DNA of 64,000 nucleotides from Solirubrobacter pauli (GTDB lineage Bacteria > Actinomycetota > Thermoleophilia > Solirubrobacterales > Solirubrobacteraceae), in assembly GCF_003633755.1 (NCBI RefSeq), contig NZ_RBIL01000001.1, forward strand, positions 1,411,426 to 1,475,425, written 5' to 3'. The notes under the pieces are model-generated. The model did not search any database and was not told where the DNA came from. It saw nothing but the letters and a program-made list of their open reading frames with translations. The position numbers were made by a program, and so were the translations under genes. Every line of letters begins with the position of its first letter. Position 1 is the stretch's first letter. Below, piece by piece: positions 1-8,696 of the stretch.

Positions 1-1666
1 TGGTCACGGCGAACGTGCAGGTGCGTGTCGGCGGCTCCACGCGCACGCCGCGCCGCGCCGGTCCGGCGCCCTCGAGCGAGCGGACCGCCAGCGTGTAGCG
101 CAGGACGCCGTCGGCGTCGGTGCGCTTGCCGATGACGTAGAAGTGCAGCCGGTTGGCCGCGTCGACGTACTCGAACCGCGTGCCCGTCCCCAGGCCGGCG
201 TCGAACGCGGCGTCGTCGAGCTGGCGCTCGTCGCCGGGACCGACCTTGATCGCCGTCCCGTCCGGGCGCACGAAGTCCACCTGGTCGAGGTCACGCGGGT
301 TCGCGTCGACGTACCAGAGGAAGCACGTGTAGCTCCCGCACGAGGACGACCGGTCCTTGGCCTTGGCGATCAGCACGCCCTCGCCCGGCAGGAACGAGTC
401 CGACCCGATCCGCTGGACGACCTCGAGCGTGTAGCGGTCGTAGCCGCCGCCGTCGCACAGCGGGTTGGACTCGACGTTGCACGGCGCGGACTGGTCGCCG
501 CCGCCGCCGTCGAGCGCGACGTCGATCCCGATCCGGTCACCGTCCGGCGCCACCTCGCGCGCCTTGACCTCGACCACGACGAGCCCGGTCGCGGCCAGCT
601 CGCTCCGGCGCAGGCGCAGCACGTCGCCGCCGGACAGGAAGCCGAGCGCGCGCTTGTTGTGCACCGCGTGCTGCGCGCCGAGCGCGCCGCCCTGCGTCGG
701 CGGGACAAGCCAGCGCGTGTGTGGGCCGCCGGGCCCGTTGGAGGAGCCGCGGCCCATCATGTCCCAGTTGCCGCCGGCGGATCGCTGGACGGGCGTGCCG
801 AACGGGTTGTTGTAGTTGTCGTCGAGCCCGAGGTTGTGCGAGAGCTCGTGCGCGTAGCCGCCCATCCCGGTGCTCTCGGCGGCGGTCGCGGTGTCGCCGG
901 ACGCGGTCGGCCAGATGCTCGCCGCCGACGCCCAGGCGGTCCACGGCGTGAAGCGCGTCTGCGCCCAGTTGGCGGTCATCGAGGTGTCGTAGGCACCCGG
1001 ACCGAAGCGGGCGGGGATCGCCTCCGGGCTCGCATAGCGCATCTCGCCGAACTCGCGCCAGGTGTCGGCCTCCGAGACGCCCGCGGCGACGTAGAAGACG
1101 TTGTCGAACCCGTTCGCCACCTTCGCTCCGACGTCGGCCTCCCACGCGGCGCGCAGGTCGGCGCGGAAGCGCTCGTGGCACGGGGTGCGCGCGGGCGTCG
1201 GGCACGAGTCGGCGAGCCGGGTGTGCTGGCGCAGGAAGTACTGGTACGCGCGGTGGGGCAGCCGATAGGGGCCGAACGGGACGAGCTCGACGCCGTACCG
1301 CCCGTAGGAGTTCTCCATCCAGTAGCGGTTGATCGTCTGGTACCGGTTCAAAGGCTGCGGCCGGTTGAGGAAGTCGGCGTAGAACCGCGGCACCTCGGCG
1401 CGCGGGATGCCGTGCGCCTCGACCGTCGGCGTGCCCCAGATCGTCGAGCTCTCCGACTGCGAGACGATGAACTCGCGGTCCGGGAAGTCGGCCAGCACGA
1501 TCGCCACCTTCCACTGCTTGACGGACGGCCGGACGCTCGGGTCCGCGTAGTTCGGGCCCGGGATCGGGGTATAGCCATCCCAGCCGCCCGCGGAGGCACC
1601 CGGCGTGGCCACGAGCATCAAGAGGACCACCGCCGCCAGCACCATCCGCATACCACGACGGAGCAT
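1..1666 (-). CDS. Secreted M6-family zinc metalloprotease (partial, C-terminus off the left edge)
   Basis: About 555 codons are visible, read on the minus strand. The N-terminus (MLRRGMRMVLAAVVLLM, ending near ASAGG) is a Sec-type signal peptide, so the enzyme should be exported. Residues about 273-281 carry HELSHNLGLDD, an HExxHxxGxxD zinc site as in M6 (immune inhibitor A-like) proteases; His273 and His277 would bind zinc and Glu274 would be catalytic. The region after it is Gly/Asn/Asp-rich, like a calcium-binding shell. I took the upstream ATG at 1666; in-frame ATGs at 1651 and 1645 also leave a signal peptide. The gene diverges from the nucleoside-transport operon with a 54-base gap. Family assignment rests on the motif and overall look; substrate unknown. 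Confidence 0.8.
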   Translation of the reverse strand, partial: MLRRGMRMVLAAVVLLMLVATPGASAGGWDGYTPIPGPNYADPSVRPSVKQWKVAIVLADFPDREFIVSQSESSTIWGTPTVEAHGIPRAEVPRFYADFLNRPQPLNRYQTINRYWMENSYGRYGVELVPFGPYRLPHRAYQYFLRQHTRLADSCPTPARTPCHERFRADLRAAWEADVGAKVANGFDNVFYVAAGVSEADTWREFGEMRYASPEAIPARFGPGAYDTSMTANWAQTRFTPWTAWASAASIWPTASGDTATAAESTGMGGYAHELSHNLGLDDNYNNPFGTPVQRSAGGNWDMMGRGSSNGPGGPHTRWLVPPTQGGALGAQHAVHNKRALGFLSGGDVLRLRRSELAATGLVVVEVKAREVAPDGDRIGIDVALDGGGGDQSAPCNVESNPLCDGGGYDRYTLEVVQRIGSDSFLPGEGVLIAKAKDRSSSCGSYTCFLWYVDANPRDLDQVDFVRPDGTAIKVGPGDERQLDDAAFDAGLGTGTRFEYVDAANRLHFYVIGKRTDADGVLRYTLAVRSLEGAGPARRGVRVEPPTRTCTFAVT

Positions 1667-1704
1667 ATGACCGACGCGCAAAAACCTGCAATTCCGACCT
1701 GCAT

Positions 1705-1710
1705 TAGTAC
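1705..1710 (+). promoter_or_regulatory. Putative -10 box (TAGTAC) of a leaderless promoter
   Basis: TAGTAC lies 10 bases before the ATG at 1721, in a short AT-richer stretch. No Shine-Dalgarno sequence precedes the ATG, so the transcript probably starts at or near the start codon. Confidence 0.4.
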
Positions 1711-1720
1711 TCTCGGCCGG

Positions 1721-2740
1721 ATGCGAAAGCTCGTGCTTGCGGCGTTCGCCCTGCTGATCGTCGGTTGTGGAGGCTCGGAGTCCGGCTCCGAGACGACCAC
1801 CGGCGGCGGGGCCAAGAAGACCGCCATCTACGTGTCGACGAACCCGCTCGGCACGAACCAGTTCCTCAACCTGATCGCCGACGGCGCGAAGGCCGGCGGC
1901 GCCGAGTGCGGCGTCGACGTGAAGGTCGTGCAGTCCAACGACCCGAACCAGCTCGCCGCCAACCTGCGCGCGGCCGCCCAGGCGAAGCCGGACCTGATCA
2001 TCGCCAACTCGTTCGACTCGGTGCAGACGATCGGCCAGCTGTCCAAGCAGAACGCCGATCAGCGGTGGGCGCTCGTCGACGCCACGGTCGAGAACACGCC
2101 CAACCTGCGCGGGATCCTGTTCAAGGAGAACGAGGGCATGTACCTGATCGGCGCGGCGTACGCGTTGCTCGCGAAGGATGGCGCCGGCGACTTCCCGGCC
2201 TCCAAGTCGATCGGCTTCGTCGGCGCGATCGACAACGCGCTCGTGCGCCGCTGGTACGCGGGCATGGAGCAGGGCGTCAAGGACACCGCGCCGGACATCC
2301 AGGTGCTGCAGGGCTGGGGCAACAGCTACACCGACCCGGCGACCAGCAAGGAGCTCGCGCTCTCCCAGGCGGGCAAGGGCGCCAAGTACATCGCCGCCGT
2401 CGCCGCCGCGGGCAACTCGGGCGTCTTCGAGGCCGCCGCGGAGCGGAACTTCTACACGAGCGGCGTCGACGTGGACGAGCGCCCGAAGGACCCTGACCAC
2501 ATCATCCTGTCGATGGTCAAGCGCTCCGACGAGGCCGTCAAGCAGGCCGTCTGCGACGTCGGCAAGGACACGTTCAAGGGCGGTGACATCGCTCTCGGCG
2601 TCAAGGAGAACGCGGTCGGCCCGGAGTTCCTGACGCTGCCGAACCTGGAGATCCCGTCGAAGCTGCCGCAGGACGTCCAGGACGACTTGAAGGCGCTCAA
2701 GGACCAGATCGTCTCGGGCGAGATCACCGTCAAGCAGTGA
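1721..2740 (+). CDS. BmpA-type nucleoside-binding lipoprotein of an ABC importer
   Basis: A 339-residue protein with a lipoprotein signal (MRKLVLAAFALLIVGCGG, lipid-anchored Cys16), followed by a periplasmic-binding-protein fold of the BMP/PnrA type that captures purine nucleosides outside the membrane. Family-like features are an early NQF-type segment and the A-A-A-G-N-S-G segment around residue 230. The reading frame is open far upstream (to 143), but the lipoprotein signal fixes the start at the ATG at 1721. Its stop overlaps the GTG of the ATPase gene, and two permeases and a nucleoside hydrolase follow, which supports nucleoside uptake. The exact ligand cannot be read from sequence; 5'-methylthioadenosine is a possibility given the neighbours. 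Confidence 0.85.
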   Translation: MRKLVLAAFALLIVGCGGSESGSETTTGGGAKKTAIYVSTNPLGTNQFLNLIADGAKAGGAECGVDVKVVQSNDPNQLAANLRAAAQAKPDLIIANSFDSVQTIGQLSKQNADQRWALVDATVENTPNLRGILFKENEGMYLIGAAYALLAKDGAGDFPASKSIGFVGAIDNALVRRWYAGMEQGVKDTAPDIQVLQGWGNSYTDPATSKELALSQAGKGAKYIAAVAAAGNSGVFEAAAERNFYTSGVDVDERPKDPDHIILSMVKRSDEAVKQAVCDVGKDTFKGGDIALGVKENAVGPEFLTLPNLEIPSKLPQDVQDDLKALKDQIVSGEITVKQ

Positions 2741-4191
2741 TCGCCCTCTCGGGCATCGAGAAGCGGTACGGCGCGGTCACGGCGCTCGGCGGAGTCGACT
2801 TGACCGTCGAGCGCGGGACCGTGCACGCCGTCGTCGGGGAGAACGGCGCGGGCAAGACGACGCTGATGGGCGTGCTCGCGGGGATCGTGGCCCCCGACGC
2901 GGGCACGATCACGCTCGACGGCACGCCGGCGCGGATCGCGTCCGTCGAGGACGCGTACGCGCACGGCATCGGCATGGTCCACCAGCACTTCCGGTTGTTC
3001 CGCCGGCTGACGGTGGCCGAGAACGTCGTGATGGGCCGCGAGCCCAAGCGCCGCGGCGGGTACGACCACGCGGCGGCCGAGGCGCTCGTCGACGAGCTGG
3101 GCCGCCGGCACGGCCTGCGGGTGGACCCGCGGGCGCGCGTCGGTGAGCTGTCGGTCGGCGACCAGCAGCGCGTCGAGCTGCTGCGTGCCCTGCACCGCGC
3201 GGCCGAGGTGCTGATCCTCGACGAGCCGACGGCGGTCCTGACGCCGCAGGAGACCGACGGCCTGTTCAGCGTCATGCGCGACCTGGCCGGGCAGGGGCGC
3301 ACCGTGCTCTTCATCAGCCACAAGCTGCGCGAGGTGCTCGCGGTGTCGGACATGGTCACCGTGCTCCGGCGCGGCGCGGTGACCGGCGTGCGGCGGGCCG
3401 CCGAGACGGACGAGCGCGAGCTCGCGGGCCTGATGGTGGGTCGCGCGATCGACACCGCGCGCGTCGAGGCGCCCACGCCGCCCGGGGAGCCGCTGCTGCA
3501 GCTCGGCGGGTTCGGCGGCCGCGGCCTGGCGCCCACCGACCTGGAGGTGCGCGGCGGCGAGATCGTGGGCGTCGCGGGTGTGGCCGGCAACGGCCAGACC
3601 GAGCTGGCCGAGCTGATCGCCGGGCTGCGGGAGCGCGACGCCGGGACCCTGTGGGTCAACGGGCAGGACGTCAGCGACGCCACCGTCGCCCAGCGCCGCG
3701 CCGCCGGGCTCGCCCACATCCCGGAGGACCGGTACGCGCGTGGGCTGGCCCGGGAGGCGTCGATCGCCGAGAACCTGGAGATGGGACGCCACGGTCGGCG
3801 CTTCCTGCTCGACCGCGGGGGCATGAACCGCCGCGCGCGTGAGCTGGTGAAGGCGTTCGACGTGCGCGCCGGCGACGTCGGCGACCGCGCCGCGACGCTG
3901 TCGGGCGGCAACGCCCAGAAGCTGGTGATCGCCCGCGAGCTGGCCGGCGACCCGGCGGTCGTGCTCGCCGCCCAGCCGACGCGCGGCGTGGACATCGGCG
4001 CCGCCGAGTTCGTCCACGGGCAGCTGCGCGCGGCCCGCGACCGCGGAGCCGCCGTGCTGCTGATCAGCGCCGACCTGGACGAGCTGCTCGCGCTCGCCGA
4101 CCGGATCGTCGTGCTGTACGAGGGCGCGATCGTCGGCGAGAGCCGCGACGAGGCCGAGCTCGGGCTGCTGATGGCGGGCGCGCATGCGTGA
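2737..4191 (+). CDS. Nucleoside ABC importer, duplicated ATP-binding subunit
   Basis: 484 residues with two fused nucleotide-binding domains, the usual form for BmpA-type and ribose-type importers. Domain 1 (about 1-240) has a full Walker A (GENGAGKTT, about 36-44), signature LSVGDQQRVE and Walker B ILDEPT. Domain 2 (about 250-484) has a degenerate Walker A (GVAGNGQTEL) and a signature LSGGNAQK. Its Walker B region reads VVLAAQPTRGVD, lacking the usual acidic pair; this is common in the YufO/NupO branch, where domain 2 is often weak. GTG start at 2737 overlaps the receptor stop (GTGA), and the end overlaps the permease start by 8 bases, so translation is probably coupled. Confidence 0.9.
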   Translation: MIALSGIEKRYGAVTALGGVDLTVERGTVHAVVGENGAGKTTLMGVLAGIVAPDAGTITLDGTPARIASVEDAYAHGIGMVHQHFRLFRRLTVAENVVMGREPKRRGGYDHAAAEALVDELGRRHGLRVDPRARVGELSVGDQQRVELLRALHRAAEVLILDEPTAVLTPQETDGLFSVMRDLAGQGRTVLFISHKLREVLAVSDMVTVLRRGAVTGVRRAAETDERELAGLMVGRAIDTARVEAPTPPGEPLLQLGGFGGRGLAPTDLEVRGGEIVGVAGVAGNGQTELAELIAGLRERDAGTLWVNGQDVSDATVAQRRAAGLAHIPEDRYARGLAREASIAENLEMGRHGRRFLLDRGGMNRRARELVKAFDVRAGDVGDRAATLSGGNAQKLVIARELAGDPAVVLAAQPTRGVDIGAAEFVHGQLRAARDRGAAVLLISADLDELLALADRIVVLYEGAIVGESRDEAELGLLMAGAHA

Positions 4192-5227
4192 GCGCGGGAT
4201 GGTCGCCGCGGAGGCGCTGCTGGCGGTCGCCGTCGCGCTCGCGGTCGGCGCGCTGTTCGTGTTGCTGGCGGACGGCTCGCCCGTGGACGCCTACCGCGCG
4301 CTGTGGAACGGCTCCGTCGGCTCGGTCGACAGCCTCGCGCAGTCGATGACGACCGCGATCCCGATCATCGTCGTCGGCCTCGGCATGGGGCTCGCGTTCC
4401 GCGTCGGGCTGTTCAACCTCGGCGGGGAGGGCCAGATGATCCTCGGGGCACTCGCAACGGCGGTCGTCGGGCACGCGCTCGCACCGCTGCCCGAGGCGAT
4501 CACGTTCGTCCTCGCGGTGCTGTCGGGCTGCGCCGCCGGCGCCCTGTGGGCGATGCTTCCCGCCGTCTGGGAGGCGTTCCTGCGGGTGCCGCTCGTCGTC
4601 ACGACGCTGCTGCTCAACTACGTCGCGGCGCTGCTGGCCACGTACCTCGCCGCCTACCCCCTGCGCGACGAGACCGGCGGCTCGACGCTGGCCCAGACAG
4701 CCGAGATCCCGACGGCGCTGCAACTGCCGATCGTGATCGAGAACACGCCGTTGCACGCGGGCGTGTTCGTCGCCCTGCTCGCGCCGTTCGCGGTGCTGTG
4801 GCTGCTGCAGCGCACGTCGCTGGGCTACGCGATGCGGATGACCGGCCTCAACCGCGACTTCGCCGAGGCCGGTGGCGTGCCGATGAAGCGCACGATCATC
4901 ACGACGATGGCGCTGTCGGGCGCGCTCTGCGGGCTGGCGGGCGCGCTGCTGGTGATGGGCCAGACCTACCGCTACCTGGACGACTCGATCGTGTCGCCGC
5001 AGACGGCGTGGAGCGGGCTCGCGGCGGCGATGCTGGCGGCGTTCAACCCGCTCGCGACGGCCGTGTCCGGCTTCTTCCTGGCCGCGCTGACCACCGGCGG
5101 CACCGGCCTGCAGCTCGCGACCGACGTGCCGCTGCAGCTCGTCAACGTCATCCAGGCCGTGATCATCGCCATGGTCGCCGTGCGGCTGTGGATCGGGCGC
5201 CGGGTCCTGCGGAGGCGGGCGACGTGA
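4184..5227 (+). CDS. Nucleoside ABC importer, permease subunit 1
   Basis: 347-residue polytopic membrane protein of the BPD_transp_2 (RbsC/YufP) type. Hydrophobic segments fill most of its length, with a conserved FNLGGEGQM loop (about residues 80-88) that is diagnostic of the NupP/YufP branch. It overlaps the ATPase gene by 8 bases at its start and the second permease by GTGA at its end. With that subunit it would form the heterodimeric channel. The ATG at 4184 is the earliest start compatible with the membrane topology; the Met at residue 6 is an alternative. Confidence 0.88.
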   Translation: MRERGMVAAEALLAVAVALAVGALFVLLADGSPVDAYRALWNGSVGSVDSLAQSMTTAIPIIVVGLGMGLAFRVGLFNLGGEGQMILGALATAVVGHALAPLPEAITFVLAVLSGCAAGALWAMLPAVWEAFLRVPLVVTTLLLNYVAALLATYLAAYPLRDETGGSTLAQTAEIPTALQLPIVIENTPLHAGVFVALLAPFAVLWLLQRTSLGYAMRMTGLNRDFAEAGGVPMKRTIITTMALSGALCGLAGALLVMGQTYRYLDDSIVSPQTAWSGLAAAMLAAFNPLATAVSGFFLAALTTGGTGLQLATDVPLQLVNVIQAVIIAMVAVRLWIGRRVLRRRAT

Positions 5228-6093
5228 GCGACTTCCTCTCGATCTTCGACTTCGCGCTGATCCTGTCGGCGCTGCGGCTGGCGAGCCCGATCCTGCTGGC
5301 CGCGCTCGGCGGCGTGCTCACCGACCGCGCGGGGATCTTCAACATCGGCCTCGAGGGCCAGATGCTGACCGGCGCCTTCCTCGGCTTCGCCGGCCTGTAC
5401 TGGACGGGCAGCGCGTGGCTCGGCCTGCTGTTCGGCGTTGCCGGCGCGACCACGCTGTCGCTGCTGTTCGGGCTGTGGGTGATCAAGCTCAAGGGCGATC
5501 CGATCATCGTCGGCCTGGCCGTGAACCTGTTCGCGATCGGCCTGACCGCGTACCTGACGATGCCGGTGTTCGGCGTCCAGGGCTCCTACGACGACCCGGC
5601 GCTGGAAGGGCTCCCGCGCCTGTTCGGCTTCTCCCCGCTCGTGTACCTCGCCGCGCTCGCCGTGCCGGCACTCTGGTGGCTGCTGTTCAAGCACCCGTTC
5701 GGGGTGCGCCTGCGTGCGGTCGGCGAGGACGCGGAAGCCGCGTCGGAGGCGGCCATCCGCCCCGCCCGCGTGCAGTTCATGGCGTGTGCCCTGTGCGGCG
5801 TGCTGTGCGGCCTGGCGGGCGCGCAGCTCGCGCTGTCGCTCGTCACCCAGTGGGTGCAGGGGATGACCGCCGGCCGCGGGTTCATCGCGCTCGTGGCGAT
5901 CATGCTCGCGCGCTCGCATCCGGTCGGCGCGGCGGCGGCCGCGCTGCTGTTCGGCCTCGCCTACGCGATGGCCGTGCGCCTGCAGGGCATCGGCATCCCG
6001 CCCCAGTTCGTGTCGATGCTCCCCTACGTCCTGACCATCGCCGTGCTCGTGCTCCTCGCGCGCCGGCTCCGCAACCGCCCGGTGACCACATGA
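5224..6093 (+). CDS. Nucleoside ABC importer, permease subunit 2
   Basis: 289-residue integral membrane protein of the same superfamily as its neighbour, YufQ/NupQ branch, with the matching loop FNIGLEGQM near residue 40. Start is the GTG at 5224 inside the preceding TGA (GTGA); the reading frame is open further upstream, but that part is out of frame with real permease 1 coding. Its stop overlaps the ATG of the nucleoside hydrolase gene, so the importer and the enzyme that would use its cargo are made together. Confidence 0.87.
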   Translation: MSDFLSIFDFALILSALRLASPILLAALGGVLTDRAGIFNIGLEGQMLTGAFLGFAGLYWTGSAWLGLLFGVAGATTLSLLFGLWVIKLKGDPIIVGLAVNLFAIGLTAYLTMPVFGVQGSYDDPALEGLPRLFGFSPLVYLAALAVPALWWLLFKHPFGVRLRAVGEDAEAASEAAIRPARVQFMACALCGVLCGLAGAQLALSLVTQWVQGMTAGRGFIALVAIMLARSHPVGAAAAALLFGLAYAMAVRLQGIGIPPQFVSMLPYVLTIAVLVLLARRLRNRPVTT

Positions 6094-7034
6094 GACGAGT
6101 CGTCCTCGACATGGACGTCGGCATCGACGACGCCATCGCGATCCTCTACCTCGCGGCGCGCGACGACGTCGAGCTCGTCGCGCTCGGCGCGGTGCACGGC
6201 AACTGCACGGCCCCCGACGCGGCGCGCAACGCGCTGACCGTGTTCGAGGCGATCGGCCTCGACGTGCCGGTCGCGCTCGGCGCCACCGACCCGCTCGAGC
6301 GCGAGCTCGAGGTCGCGTCGTTCGTGCACGGCGCCGACGGCCTGGGCGAGGCGGGGCTGCCCGCACCCTCCGGCTCGGTGACCGGCGAGCACGCCGCCGA
6401 TCAGCTGATCCGGCTCTCGCACGAGCACCCCGGCGAGCTGGACCTGCTCGCCGTCGGCCCGCTGACCAACCTCGGCGTGGCGCTGCAGCGCGACCCCGAC
6501 GTGCTCGCCCGGTACCGCAGCGTGGTGATCATGGGCGGGTCCGGCGCCTACCCGCCGGCCGGCACGCTGCGCGAGGTCGACGCCAACATCGACCACGACG
6601 CCGCCGCGGCCGCCCTCGTGTTCGCCGCCCCGCGCCGCGAGCTCGTGATGGTCGGCGTCAACGTCACCACGCCGGCGATCCTCGACGAGGACGCGATCGC
6701 CGCGCTCGCCGCCTCCGACACGCCCGCGGCCCGGCTCGCGACCGCGATCCTCCCCTTCTACCTGGGCTTCTACAAGCACAAGTGGGGACGGCTGATCTGC
6801 TCGATGCACGACCCGCTCGCCGCCGGCATCCTCGTCGACCCGACCTACGCCACCGCCTGGCGGGAGGGGCCGGTGAACGTGATCTCCGACGGCTATCTGG
6901 CCCGCGCGTGGCTGATGGAGCGCGAGGACGGCGGCCCGCTCGGGCTTCCCGTGACCCCCGCACCACCCACTCGGGTGGTTGACGCGGCGGACTCGCAGCG
7001 CTTCCAAGAAGAGCTCGTTCGACTTCTCGTATAA
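6090..7034 (+). CDS. Nucleoside hydrolase (ribohydrolase family)
   Basis: 314-residue cytosolic enzyme expected to split an N-glycosidic bond and release a free base plus ribose (or a modified ribose). The calcium/ribose site is seen as DMDVGIDDA at residues 7-15 (DxDxGxDDA, usually DTDPGIDDA) and the distal Asp in SMHDPLAAG near residue 255. The active-site VGPLTNLG and IMGG segments of the family are also present. ATG at 6090 overlaps the permease stop (ATGA), making it the last gene of the importer operon. Specificity (inosine/uridine type or otherwise) cannot be decided here. Cleavage of 5'-methylthioadenosine would link it to the MtnK/MtnA genes downstream, which is inference. Confidence 0.88.
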   Translation: MRRVVLDMDVGIDDAIAILYLAARDDVELVALGAVHGNCTAPDAARNALTVFEAIGLDVPVALGATDPLERELEVASFVHGADGLGEAGLPAPSGSVTGEHAADQLIRLSHEHPGELDLLAVGPLTNLGVALQRDPDVLARYRSVVIMGGSGAYPPAGTLREVDANIDHDAAAAALVFAAPRRELVMVGVNVTTPAILDEDAIAALAASDTPAARLATAILPFYLGFYKHKWGRLICSMHDPLAAGILVDPTYATAWREGPVNVISDGYLARAWLMEREDGGPLGLPVTPAPPTRVVDAADSQRFQEELVRLLV

Positions 7035-7051
7035 CGGTTAACGACACCCTG

Positions 7052-7073
7052 TCCTAATAGATCCAAATAGGAT
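7052..7073. promoter_or_regulatory. Imperfect inverted repeat upstream of the MetN-like gene
   Basis: TCCTAAT (7052-7058) and ATAGGA(T) (7067-7073) form diverging half-sites just upstream of the -10 box. The same half-sites occur, converging, in the palindrome at 10700-10720. A shared regulator is possible. Confidence 0.35.
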
Positions 7074-7090
7074 CGGAGTTCAGGTGTTTC

Positions 7091-7096
7091 TATCCT
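7091..7096 (+). promoter_or_regulatory. Putative -10 box (TATCCT) for the MetNIQ-type operon
   Basis: TATCCT ends 10 bases before the ATG at 7107, with no Shine-Dalgarno sequence between, as expected for a leaderless transcript. The identical hexamer serves the cupin gene at 10715. Confidence 0.45.
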
Positions 7097-7106
7097 CCGC
7101 GTCTCG

Positions 7107-8012
7107 ATGCTTGAGATCAGCGGCTTACGCAAGACCTTCCCGAACGGCGTCGTCGCGCTCGACGGCGTCGATCTCGTCGTGCCGAAGGGCGAGATCGTCG
7201 GCGTCATCGGTCGCAGCGGCACCGGCAAGAGCACGCTGATCCGCTGCGTCAACCGGCTCGAGGAGCCGACCGCCGGCACGATCCACCTCGAAGGCGAGGA
7301 GATCACCCGGATGCGCGGCCCGCAGCTGCGCGCCGCCCGCCGGCGGATCGGGATGATCTTCCAGCAGTTCAACCTGCTCACCTCGCGCACCGCGGCCGAG
7401 AACGTCGCGCTGCCGTTGGAGATCGCCGGCGTCGGTCGCGCCGAGCGCCGTCGCCGCGCGCTCGAGCTGCTCGACCTCGTCGGGCTCGGCGACCGGGGTG
7501 CGTCCCATCCGTCGCAGCTCTCGGGCGGGCAGAAGCAGCGCGTCGGCATCGCCCGCGCGCTCGCCTCCGAGCCCGCGCTGCTGCTCTCGGACGAGGCGAC
7601 GTCCGCGCTGGACGCCGAGACCACGAACTCGGTGCTCGACCTGCTGCGCACGATCAACGCCGAGCTCGGGCTGACCGTGCTGCTGATCACGCACGAGATG
7701 GACGTCGTGCGCGCCGCGTGTGACAGGGTCGCGTTGCTGGATGCAGGGAAGGTCGTGGAGCACGGGCCGCTCGGCGAGGTCGTCGCGCGCCCCGAGTCGC
7801 GCCTCGCCCAGGGCCTGCTGCCGCAGTTCGGACGCGTTGAAGTCGCCGACCACGAGCACGCCCGCGAGCTCGTGCTGTTCGACGACGCCGACGAGCGCCT
7901 CGCCGCCGAGGTCGCAGCCGGCGCACGGATCGAAGCGCGCTCGACCGAGCGCATCGGCGACCGGCGCGTCACCCGCGCGCTGGTCGTGAGCCCCAGCGAG
8001 GTGACGGTATGA
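7107..8012 (+). CDS. metN: Methionine-type ABC importer, ATP-binding protein (MetN-like)
   Basis: 301 residues. The ABC domain occupies about 1-240: Walker A GRSGTGKST (about 36-44), Q-loop FQQFN, signature LSGGQKQRV, Walker B LLSDEATSALD and H-loop LLITHE. The last 60 residues (from about FGRVEVADHE) resemble a shortened NIL/ACT-like domain, the methionine-sensing tail of MetN; in E. coli MetN this tail allows inhibition by internal methionine. Start ATG at 7107 is leaderless with TATCCT 10 bases upstream. The stop overlaps the permease ATG. Gene order N-I-Q supports a methionine or methionine-derivative importer, but related systems import other D/L-amino acids. Confidence 0.88.
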   Translation: MLEISGLRKTFPNGVVALDGVDLVVPKGEIVGVIGRSGTGKSTLIRCVNRLEEPTAGTIHLEGEEITRMRGPQLRAARRRIGMIFQQFNLLTSRTAAENVALPLEIAGVGRAERRRRALELLDLVGLGDRGASHPSQLSGGQKQRVGIARALASEPALLLSDEATSALDAETTNSVLDLLRTINAELGLTVLLITHEMDVVRAACDRVALLDAGKVVEHGPLGEVVARPESRLAQGLLPQFGRVEVADHEHARELVLFDDADERLAAEVAAGARIEARSTERIGDRRVTRALVVSPSEVTV

Positions 8013-8671
8013 ACGACGGCTGGAGCGAGTGGGCTCCCCTGCTCTGGACGGCGACGCGCGAGACGCTCGTGATGGTCGGCGTGGCGATGCTCGTCACGAT
8101 CCCGTTCGGCCTGCTGCTCGGCGTCCTGCTGCTGATCACCGGCAAGGGCGGCATCCTCGAGCAGCCGATCGCGAACAAGATCCTGGGCGCGGTCGTCAAC
8201 GTCGGGCGCTCGGTCCCGTTCATCATCCTGCTCGTCGCCGTGATCCCGCTCACGCGGGCGCTCGTCGGCACCACCATCGGCACCACCGCGGCCATCGTGC
8301 CGCTGGCGCTCGCGACGATCCCGTTCTTCGCGCGGATCGTCGAGACCGCACTCCGGGAAGTGCCGGGCGGTCTCGTCGAGGCCGCCACCGCGGCCGGCGC
8401 GCGGCGCCGCGAGATCGTCTCCAAGGTCCTGATCCCCGAGGCGCTCCCCAGCCTCGTGTCCGGGGTCACCATCACCACGATCGGCGTCATCGGCTACTCC
8501 GCGATGGCCGGCGCCGTCGGCGGCGGAGGCCTCGGCGACGTGGCCATCCGCTACGGCTACCAGCGCTACGAGACCGAGGTGACGATCGCCACCGTGGTCG
8601 TCCTCGTCGTGCTGGTGCAGCTCCTGCAATGGGCGGGCGACTGGTTCGCCCGCCGCCTCTCTCACGCGTAG
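8009..8671 (+). CDS. metI: Methionine-type ABC importer, permease (MetI-like)
   Basis: 220-residue membrane protein with five predicted helices and the EAA-type coupling loop EAATAAGARRREIVSKVLIPEALPS (about residues 130-154, quoted in part), where the ATPase docks. The Ala/Gly-rich GYSAMAGAVGGGGLGD segment near residue 165 is typical of MetI. ATG at 8009 overlaps the MetN-like stop by four bases; 25 bases separate its stop from the receptor gene. Confidence 0.9.
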   Translation: MNDGWSEWAPLLWTATRETLVMVGVAMLVTIPFGLLLGVLLLITGKGGILEQPIANKILGAVVNVGRSVPFIILLVAVIPLTRALVGTTIGTTAAIVPLALATIPFFARIVETALREVPGGLVEAATAAGARRREIVSKVLIPEALPSLVSGVTITTIGVIGYSAMAGAVGGGGLGDVAIRYGYQRYETEVTIATVVVLVVLVQLLQWAGDWFARRLSHA

Positions 8672-8696
8672 CACCTCTCCCCACGAAAGGAAGCCG

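Noticed and set aside
143-1720. Long in-frame extension upstream of the BmpA-type gene
   Set aside because: The lipoprotein signal starts at 1721, and the extension is a complement-frame shadow of the M6 protease gene.
7035-7106. SAM or other methionine riboswitch ahead of the MetN-like gene
   Set aside because: Only 72 bases are available, the -10 box lies 10 bases before the ATG, and no riboswitch-like stems are seen.
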